The notes under the pieces were generated by a model. It had not been told where the DNA came from. It made no database searches and was given only the letters and a program-made list of their open reading frames with translations. This document shows positions 14,414 to 19,693 of a stretch of 19,693 nucleotides of DNA, in pieces; positions within the stretch are counted from its first letter, which is position 1, and every line of letters starts with the position of its first letter. Where the stretch lies: contig JBBAEA010000059.1 of the NCBI GenBank assembly GCA_041656175.1, positions 1-19,693 on the forward strand. The letters run 5' to 3'. This stretch comes from JBBAEA01 sp041656175 (GTDB taxonomy: Bacteria; Myxococcota_A; Bradymonadia; UBA4248). Made by a program: the position numbers and the translations under genes.

Positions 14414-15148
14414 ATGTTCAAATCCCCCATGAAGTGGTTTGTCGTTTTACTTATTATTGTAGTCGCTGTTTTTGCCGATCAGTTGACTAAGATCTGGGCT
14501 GAGGAAAACTTCGCTTCTCCTCGGTATCCCGATCACGCAGTAGCGCTCATTATTCCAGATGGTGCGCCCACAACAGTGCTAAGTAATGCATTAGCAGAAG
14601 CCTTACCCGATATGAAATCAGAGGAAAGAGCGCAGTTAGCGGCCGCATACGTTAGTCGTAACGGCGTTCGGCTCAACCCTACAAGCGAAGTGCAGGCTGG
14701 GGATGTGCTTGCACTCGGATATGTTTCACGAACAGTGATCGACGGCTACTGGGATTATCAATATGCCAGAAACCCTGGTGCGGCGTGGTCATTTTTAGCC
14801 GATGCAAACCCCACATTCCGCACATGGTTTTTTGGCGTAATGGGTATTTTAGCGCTTATTTTGCTTAGTATTTTCATCTATATGTACTCATGGAAAGATC
14901 ACAGACGCATCGTCATTGTTCTTGCGATTATCATGGGCGGTGCCATTGGCAATATACTCGATCGCTTTAGGCTAGGTTACGTCATAGACTTTATTTCATG
15001 GCACGTCGGCGACAAGTATTGGCCAACATTCAACATTGCCGACGCTTTTGTCACCTGTGGTGTAGCGCTCATGATTCTAGACTTACTGATCACATCGTTT
15101 AACGAACGTAAAGAGAAAAAAAAGCAAAAGGAAGCAGCTAGCACTTAG
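14414..15148 (+). CDS. lspA: Lipoprotein signal peptidase (signal peptidase II) with enlarged periplasmic loop
   Basis: LspA cleaves prolipoproteins before the lipid-modified Cys at the outer face of the inner membrane. Hallmarks: TM1 followed by DQLTK (22-26); YARNPGAAWSFLAD (117-130); GGAIGNILDRFRLGYVIDF (175-193); WPTFNIADAFVTCG (203-216). The catalytic aspartates correspond to Asp192 and Asp210, 18 residues apart as in E. coli. The protein is 244 residues against a usual 160-170, because about 65 extra residues (roughly 35-105) lie in the first periplasmic loop between TM1 and the YARNPG motif. The C-terminus is very basic (KEKKKQKE). The ATG at 14414 has GGAG five bases upstream; codons before it, back to 14303, lie in a repeat. 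The stop codon overlaps the next family 1 terminus. Confidence 0.95.
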   Translation: MFKSPMKWFVVLLIIVVAVFADQLTKIWAEENFASPRYPDHAVALIIPDGAPTTVLSNALAEALPDMKSEERAQLAAAYVSRNGVRLNPTSEVQAGDVLALGYVSRTVIDGYWDYQYARNPGAAWSFLADANPTFRTWFFGVMGILALILLSIFIYMYSWKDHRRIVIVLAIIMGGAIGNILDRFRLGYVIDFISWHVGDKYWPTFNIADAFVTCGVALMILDLLITSFNERKEKKKQKEAAST

Positions 15149-15342
15149 CAAAACTCTGATTTATTTCACGGGGCGCTGCCCCGCGACACAGCTAGAGTTG
15201 TCGCCCTTAGAAGCCGTTTTTGCTGTAGTGTATAGAACTTTTGACTTTATTTTGCACACTCGCTGGGCTTTTTTGTTTTAATCAGGGGCAGGTTTGAAAG
15301 CTGCCCCCCTACTGTTTTTGCATTGATCAGAGCATCTCTAAG
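15144..15342 (+). repeat. Family 1 MITE-like element overlapping the lspA stop codon
   Basis: The left terminus is CTTAGCAAAACTCTGATTTA (15144-15163), whose TAG is the lspA stop. The right terminus is GCATTGATCAGAGCATCTC (15320-15338), continuing into TAAGGA. The interior carries GGGGCGCTGCCCC, a GAGTTGTCGCCCTTAG remnant, and AATCAGGGGCAGGTTTGAAA. Its final AAGGA serves as the probable ribosome-binding site of the next gene, 6 bp before its ATG. Confidence 0.8.
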
Positions 15343-15349
15343 GACTTCA

Positions 15350-16288
15350 ATGTACGAAGATTTTCGCAATAGGCTAGTTAAACGCTACAAGCACCTATCG
15401 AAGTGGGCTAAACGGCGCCAGATTTATGCTTGGCGCCTCTACCACAACGACATTCCTGAGTATCCCTTTATTATCGATATTTACGAGAAGGCGCTTCACT
15501 TCCAAGTATACGACAACGAGAAGCGCGTAGGCGAAGAGTTTGAGCGCTTTATTGATGATTGCGCGCGCATCGCCTTGGACGTCTGTGCTCTAGACGATGA
15601 CATGCTTTTTTGCAAAATTCGGTCTCCGCAAAAAGGCAGATCGCAGTACGAAAAGATTGACGGCAAAGAGACCATGCTTGTGGTTCGCGAAGGTGATTGT
15701 AAGTTTTTGTTAAACCTCAATACCTACCTTGATACGGGTTTGTTTTTAGATCATCGCAGACTCAGAGGACGCATACAAGAACTGTCTAAAAACAAGGACG
15801 TCCTCAATCTTTTTGCTTACACAGGCTCTTTTAGCGTGTACGCGGCAAAGGGCGGTGCGCGAAGCACGGAGACGGTTGATTTATCTAAAACTTATTTGCA
15901 GTGGGCACGCAAAAACTTCGAGCTTAACCATATTGACCTGAACTCACATCGCTTTATGCAAGAAGATGTTTTTGCCTACCTAGAGCGCGCAAAGCGTGGC
16001 GAGCGGCGTTTTGATCTCATTGTCCTTGACCCACCAACGTTTTCTAATAGCAAAAAGATGCAAGGCATACTCGACATTCGGCGCGACGGCGCCGCTTTGA
16101 TAGAATCCTGTTATGAGCTACTAAAAGACGGTGGTTTGCTCTTCTTTTCGACGAATCGACGTCAGTTTAGGCTTGATGCTGAAGTTTTGACTAAATTCAA
16201 CGGTCGTGAAATTACGCATGAAACAACAGATGAAGATTTTAAAAACGCTGCTGCGCACAAGGCTTGGGTTTTTAGCTCAAAAGGCTGA
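15350..16288 (+). CDS. RlmK-like 23S rRNA methyltransferase (C-terminal half of RlmKL), stand-alone
   Basis: This 312-aa SAM-dependent methyltransferase matches the C-terminal domain of E. coli RlmKL (the part that makes m7G2069 in 23S rRNA) along its whole length. It opens with FRNRLVKRYKHLSKWAKRRQIYAWRLYHNDIPEYPF (5-40), then RSPQKGRSQYEKI (91-103), NLNTYLDTGLFLDHR (122-136), SAM motif I NLFAYTGSFSVYAAKGGA (153-170), VDLS (176-179), catalytic LDPPTFSNSKK (226-236), and FFSTNRRQFRLD. The THUMP and m2G (RlmL) half found in E. coli is absent and the gene is not interrupted upstream, so this is a true stand-alone form. The ATG at 15350 with AAGGA upstream is preferred over TTG at 15323. The target nucleotide is inferred from homology. 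Confidence 0.9.
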   Translation: MYEDFRNRLVKRYKHLSKWAKRRQIYAWRLYHNDIPEYPFIIDIYEKALHFQVYDNEKRVGEEFERFIDDCARIALDVCALDDDMLFCKIRSPQKGRSQYEKIDGKETMLVVREGDCKFLLNLNTYLDTGLFLDHRRLRGRIQELSKNKDVLNLFAYTGSFSVYAAKGGARSTETVDLSKTYLQWARKNFELNHIDLNSHRFMQEDVFAYLERAKRGERRFDLIVLDPPTFSNSKKMQGILDIRRDGAALIESCYELLKDGGLLFFSTNRRQFRLDAEVLTKFNGREITHETTDEDFKNAAAHKAWVFSSKG

Positions 16289-16328
16289 GCACCATTGATA
16301 GAATGTTGAGCGATCTTGGGGCTATGAG

Positions 16329-16705
16329 CTTAAGGATGCTCTGATCAATACAAAAACGGTCAAAAATTCACTAGAGCAAAGTAAGGAAAGTCAGGCGAGT
16401 ATTTAAAATAAAGTCAATAAAATCAAGGCAGTACGCAAAAAAAGGTTCTAAGGGCTCAGTTCCACAATTCCGACTACGATTTGCGCTGCACTCACGCAGG
16501 CTTGCGTTCGATTGCGCAAATCTAGTCTCATGAAAAACCTACGGTTTTTCTTTCTTGTTCGCACGTCTCAAGCTCAAGCAAGCTTGGCTTGGACGTACTC
16601 ACTGCGAAAGTGGGCCATCAACTCGTAAAACACTTAGTTTTACTCGTTTCGGCCCCTTAGCGGGGTTTGGGGCGGAGCCCCAAAAATAAATCAGAGTTTC
16701 CTTAA
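16329..16705 (-). repeat. Family 1 MITE-like element, long form, minus orientation
   Basis: Termini are TTAAGGATGCTCTGATCAAT (16330-16349) and ATAAATCAGAGTTTCCTTAA (16686-16705), good inverted repeats of each other. Between them lie the reversed family interior (GTCAGGCGAGTATTTAAAAT, AATAAAATCAAGG) and the conserved structured block. A GC-rich hairpin with GGGGTTTGGGGCGGAGCCCC is next to the right end. It ends 37 bp before the DNA methyltransferase start codon. Confidence 0.82.
16448..16660 (-). other. Second copy of the multi-hairpin block; candidate structured RNA
   Basis: On the minus strand this aligns with 4536-4747 over its whole length. Its outer stem GTACGTC/GACGTGC pairs at all seven positions, against six of seven in the other copy, and contains one compensatory change (C:G here, T:A there). 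The loop-closing hairpin CAAGCTT-GCTT-GAGCTTG, the AAAAACC-GTA-GGTTTTT hairpin and the long GACTA..ATTTGCGC/GCGCAAAT..TAGTC stem are all kept. No open reading frame is conserved between copies. Confidence 0.55.
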
Positions 16706-16742
16706 CGCTTATCGGCGCAGTTGCAGCAAAACGAAGTAAGCC

Positions 16743-19148
16743 ATGTGCCACAAACGTAGTAAGAGAAAAATCAAAGACAAAAATTCTTTAAACGCGCTGG
16801 TGTTTGGCGCCGATCTTAAAGAACTGCGCCTTTACGAGAGCTTTTATCGCGATTTTTTGGCTATTAAAAACGCGCTGTACTCCCAAGTTTGTCAGGATAA
16901 TCCCACGTACGACGAAGCAGTGCTTTACCAAAAGCTGCAAAAGCTCTTACTCCGCTCTTTAATCTGTATATTTGCCGAGCAACGCGGTATTATTAAGCCG
17001 CGGAATGGCGAATTTGCTCACCATAATAAAGATCACGATCTCGTAGAGCTTTTTGAGGGTATCTCTTTATTCGAAGCAGACAATATTTTAGATGCCATCA
17101 AGATCAACATCCCTAGCTTGAGAAACTGCGAGCAGCAACTTCGGACTTATATTGATAAGGGCGATCTTAGCCTTAGTGCTTTAGCTTATATCTTTGAAGA
17201 ATCTTTGTCCGAGTATGGGGACTTTAACGCTAAGACTCGTGTAAACACCGCAGTTAAGCAGCAGATGAGTGCACGAAAACGTGAAGGCGTTTTTTATACG
17301 CCGCCCTATATTACACGCTACCTCGTTAACAGTAGCATCGGTCGCCTTTGCGACGCCAAGCGCGCGGAATTGGGATTCAATCAACTTGAGCAAAAACTGA
17401 CTTCAGCGCGCTACAACAGCAGCCCCCATAAGCAAGAAAGCGATATTGCTTGCCTCGAAAAGTATAAACTCTACCTGCTAGACTTGAAGATCCTTGACCC
17501 GTCGTGTGGTTCTGCTGCCTTTTTATGCGAGGCGTTGAGCTTTCTTCGCAATGAGCACAAGAGAATTGCCACGTTATCCCATATTATACATAACACAGAA
17601 GGATGCAACGATGATATCTCGACATGCATTCTAGAGAACAACATATTTGGCGTTGACGTCAGCACTGTAGCCATTGAGTTAGCCAAACTTTGCCTATGGC
17701 TGAGTGTAGCAAAGCCAAACCAACGACTAAAAGACATCCATTTTAAGCTTCGCTGTGGTGACTCTCTTATAGAAGATCCCGCAAAGACTACAAATGCCTT
17801 TCGTTGGGAAGGCGAGTTTCCTGAGGTATTCGCGCGAGGCGGCTTTGATGTGGTTTTGGGCAACCCGCCATATGTACAACTACAGAGCAGGAGCGCTTAC
17901 AGCGCGATCTTGCAACACTGTGCTTACGAAACATATTACAAAAGTAGTGATCTATACTGTCTCTTTGTGGAACGTGGATACCAGTTGCTAAGACAAGGCG
18001 GTTATTTAGCTTATATCTTACCTAACAAGTGGCTCATTGTAGATTACGGCGAAGCTTTGCGTCGTTTTTTACGCCGCTGCGACATTGTAGAAATATTAAA
18101 CTTTGGCAACTTGCAGTTTTTTAGTGCTGCCACGGTAAACGTATCTAGCCTTGTCTTTATAAAAGCGCCGCAAACTACAACTTTACGTGTGTTATCTGCG
18201 AATTTCCAAAATATTGCGGAAGTTTTCGATCACTGCGTACGCGATCAAAGCTATGTGCCGGCGAGCGAGTTCTTGGAGCGAAAGCAGTGGGCCATAGTCG
18301 ATATTGCAGACAAGGCAGTGATCGATGTCATGGCAAAGATGCCGCTTCGTCTCAAGGAATTACCTATTGAAATTCGTTACGGCATTAAGACAGGATATAA
18401 TAAAGCGTATTACATCGATCGCGCATGTAAGGAACAGTTAGTCGCGGCAGATGCGCGGAGCGCAGATCTTATAGTGGCAATGCTACGGGGGCGCCACATT
18501 AAAGCGTGGTATACCCAAAACATAGATTACTTATTACTTGTACATAACGGTATAAAGCATGCGGGACAAAACCCCATCGATATAGAGCAGTACCCTGCGA
18601 TTAAAGCGCATCTTGATCAGTATTACGATAGCTTGCAAAATCGTGAAGCTCAAGGCGATACGCCGTACAACTTGCGAAGCTGTAGCTATATATCACAATT
18701 CCAAAAGCCAAAAATAATCTATCCGAATATGAGCAAAGCCTTGCCCTTTATGTACGATCAAGATGGTATGTATATCAACGATAAAGCATTTTTCATGAGC
18801 GCCAAGAGCGATGCATTTTCATTATACGGGCTGCTGGCACTTTTAAACTCCTCATTTTGCAAATGCTGGATTCGCTACCATTGTCCCGATTTACTCGGCG
18901 GAACACGCGAGATCCGAAAAGTATATTTCGAGCAACTCCCTTTACCCAATCTTTTGAGCCCCGAGCTAAAGGAGGGCTATGCCGATCTATGCGTTTTGGG
19001 AAAAAAGCGCGTCGAATCCGAAAAACGCCTTTACTGCTCCCAAAAGCTAAGCAGCTCGGAAAAACGCAGAATTACCGCTGAAAACGCATTTTTAGAATCG
19101 CTAATCGAAGAGCAAGTAACGCAGCTCTACAACACTAAATTTGAATGA
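16743..19148 (+). CDS. Eco57I-family adenine-specific DNA methyltransferase without a nuclease domain
   Basis: This 801-aa protein resembles the helical, methyltransferase and specificity parts of type IIG/Eco57I-like restriction-modification enzymes. Residues 20-170 are the alpha-helical connector (ESFYRDFLAIKNAL..LLLRSLICIFAEQRGI). FYTPPYITRYLV (184-195), SAM motif I LDPSCGSAAFL (from about 251; Asp252), FGVDVSTVAIELAKLCLWL (302 on) and catalytic NPPY (374-377) define an N6-adenine methyltransferase. From about 540 the TaqI-like target-recognition region follows (IKTGYNKAYYI, MLRGRHIKAWYT, GTREIRKVYFEQLPLP). The N-terminal PD-(D/E)XK nuclease expected before the connector is absent: the protein starts right at the connector, 37 bp after a family 1 element. 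It may be an orphan epigenetic or defence methyltransferase, or the remnant of a type IIG enzyme. No separate nuclease gene is visible nearby. Confidence 0.88.
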   Translation: MCHKRSKRKIKDKNSLNALVFGADLKELRLYESFYRDFLAIKNALYSQVCQDNPTYDEAVLYQKLQKLLLRSLICIFAEQRGIIKPRNGEFAHHNKDHDLVELFEGISLFEADNILDAIKINIPSLRNCEQQLRTYIDKGDLSLSALAYIFEESLSEYGDFNAKTRVNTAVKQQMSARKREGVFYTPPYITRYLVNSSIGRLCDAKRAELGFNQLEQKLTSARYNSSPHKQESDIACLEKYKLYLLDLKILDPSCGSAAFLCEALSFLRNEHKRIATLSHIIHNTEGCNDDISTCILENNIFGVDVSTVAIELAKLCLWLSVAKPNQRLKDIHFKLRCGDSLIEDPAKTTNAFRWEGEFPEVFARGGFDVVLGNPPYVQLQSRSAYSAILQHCAYETYYKSSDLYCLFVERGYQLLRQGGYLAYILPNKWLIVDYGEALRRFLRRCDIVEILNFGNLQFFSAATVNVSSLVFIKAPQTTTLRVLSANFQNIAEVFDHCVRDQSYVPASEFLERKQWAIVDIADKAVIDVMAKMPLRLKELPIEIRYGIKTGYNKAYYIDRACKEQLVAADARSADLIVAMLRGRHIKAWYTQNIDYLLLVHNGIKHAGQNPIDIEQYPAIKAHLDQYYDSLQNREAQGDTPYNLRSCSYISQFQKPKIIYPNMSKALPFMYDQDGMYINDKAFFMSAKSDAFSLYGLLALLNSSFCKCWIRYHCPDLLGGTREIRKVYFEQLPLPNLLSPELKEGYADLCVLGKKRVESEKRLYCSQKLSSSEKRRITAENAFLESLIEEQVTQLYNTKFE

Positions 19149-19149
19149 G

Positions 19150-19181
19150 CTTTGCGCGGGGGGAACCTTTTTTCTTTTTGC
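19150..19181 (-). repeat. Half-copy of the inverted-repeat motif
   Basis: These 32 bp are the exact reverse complement of 13669-13700, running from CTTTGCGCGGGGGGAACC through CTTTTTGC. The match continues weakly into ATGAG at the end of the DNA methyltransferase gene, whose stop codon is at 19146-19148. The complementary arm is missing here. Confidence 0.85.
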
Positions 19182-19252
19182 CATTTTGCGCGTCTTCGTC
19201 GTCAGCTCAGTCACGATCTCGAGGTCGCTCCTTCGCTTCGCGCCTTGCTTCC

Positions 19253-19363
19253 TAGAATCCGCATCAAAATGGCAAAGAAAAGATGTTTCTGTTTTCTTAT
19301 TTTCTTCTTCTCTTTTTTTCTGTTCTTATTTTCTAGAACTAGGCTCAAAATGGCAAAGAAAAG
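19253..19363 (+). repeat. Two degenerate direct repeats about 80 bp apart
   Basis: CTAGAA followed by TCAAAATGGCAAAGAAAAG occurs at 19253-19282 and again at 19333-19363, with pyrimidine-rich TTCTTATTTTCT sequence between. A reversed piece, TTTTTGCCATTTTG, is at about 19176-19189, so these units may descend from a hairpin-forming repeat. No gene is visible; reading frames here are low-complexity Phe/Ser stretches. Confidence 0.55.
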
Positions 19364-19514
19364 CCTCATTGTTCTTTGAAATTGAAATGCGCCCCACGTC
19401 ACGCTTCTTTTCGATTGCTTTCGCTTTGTTCAGGGCATCCCTATGAAGTGAGCAGCGCTATTTCGTGTAAGAAAGGCTCAATTCGCAAAAGAGCACAAAA
19501 CCTCATATACACAT

Positions 19515-19684
19515 GAGGCCTTTGCACGGCTAGAAATAGTGAATTTAATTTTACAAATTCAATACCGTTTTAAACAATGAGACATTTTGTAGAGAAGCAT
19601 AAGTTAATAATGCTAATCATATAAGACAGGTAGAAGATAGAATGACATTTTATTCGAAAAGTACTTAAAAGAGTGCTTTCTTTT
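19515..19684 (+). repeat. 170-bp dispersed repeat, copy 2
   Basis: It runs from GAGGCCTTTGCACGGCTAG to AAAGAGTGCTTTCTTTT, in the same orientation as 13462-13632. A small hairpin, CCTCAT-ATACAC-ATGAGG, directly precedes and overlaps its start. The sequence after it (GGGATGGGG) starts like the G-rich stretch that leads to the 13646 hairpin, so that motif may continue beyond the window edge. Confidence 0.75.
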
Positions 19685-19693
19685 GGGATGGGG

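Noticed and set aside
14411..14432. GTTCAAATCCCC resembling a tRNA T-arm
   Set aside because: No acceptor stem or anticodon arm can be formed around it, and it is the beginning of lspA.
19141..19446. Open frame of 101 codons after the methyltransferase
   Set aside because: It is low-complexity Phe/Ser/Leu sequence from pyrimidine-rich repeats, with no ribosome-binding site.
13462..19684. Composite transposon bounded by the 170-bp repeats
   Set aside because: The repeats have no transposase gene, no identified inverted ends and no visible target duplication; the idea is kept only as a recombination hypothesis.

Overview
The window reads as a chromosomal segment of a Gram-negative (diderm) bacterium of moderate GC. 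It carries lipoprotein signal peptidase, signal-peptide-bearing small proteins and a MATE exporter. The grpE-dnaK pair and the Crp-like protein resemble deltaproteobacterial/Myxococcota relatives (the grpS-sglK arrangement comes to mind), but this placement rests on remembered family resemblance and is only tentative. I recognise no phage, plasmid or transposase gene.

Layout: an RRM RNA-binding protein with a clear terminator (522-875); a grpE-dnaK chaperone operon (960-3577); two secreted small proteins on the minus strand, one Pro/Val/His-rich with a coiled coil (3780-4397) and one built from Cys-rich octapeptide repeats (5141-5524, own terminator); a minus-strand MATE exporter (5705-7126); a minus-strand Cys-cluster flavoprotein (7629-8252); a Crp-like cNMP-domain protein convergent with, and overlapping, a sugar-nucleotidyltransferase (8748-10402); an unrecognised 820-aa protein (10727-13189); then a plus-strand series of HIT protein, LspA, stand-alone RlmK-like rRNA methyltransferase and an Eco57I-family adenine DNA methyltransferase lacking a nuclease domain (13779-19148).

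The genes are mostly ordinary housekeeping genes. The unusual content lies between them, where nearly every gap holds non-coding repeats of several families. Family 1 (eight copies or remnants, about 95-380 bp) has terminal inverted repeats close to GGAAACTCTGATTAAT and no coding capacity, so it looks like a MITE-type element; its termini overlap the stop codons of several genes. Two copies carry, in the loop of a CTAAGGGC/GCCCTTAG hairpin, an almost identical block of about 210 nt rich in hairpins, with one fully compensatory base-pair change between copies. This is the best candidate for an undescribed structured RNA or DNA element. Family 2 (four copies) has a constant frame (a GGGGGA/TCCCCC hairpin followed by TACGC on one side, CTACCCCC on the other) around palindromic cores that differ from copy to copy. 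A third repeat of about 170 bp occurs as direct copies at 13462 and 19515 and, with a separate inverted-repeat motif, brackets the 6 kb block holding the HIT gene, lspA, the rlmK-like gene and the DNA methyltransferase.

Gaps over 300 bases: 1-521 (family 2, family 1, RRM leader); 4398-5140 (family 1 with the structured block, an AT-rich stretch 4870-5020 with nothing recognised, a terminator); 7127-7628 (family 2, then nothing recognised except a short repeat fragment near 7593); 8253-8747 (family 2; 8253-8468 shows only the flavoprotein ribosome-binding site); 10403-10726 (short family 1 copy, then nothing recognised); 13190-13778 (compound family 1/2, the 170-bp repeat, a perfect hairpin); 16289-16742 (family 1 with the structured block); 19149-19693 (hairpin half-copy, degenerate direct repeats, the second 170-bp repeat). 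All copy identities are judged by eye.
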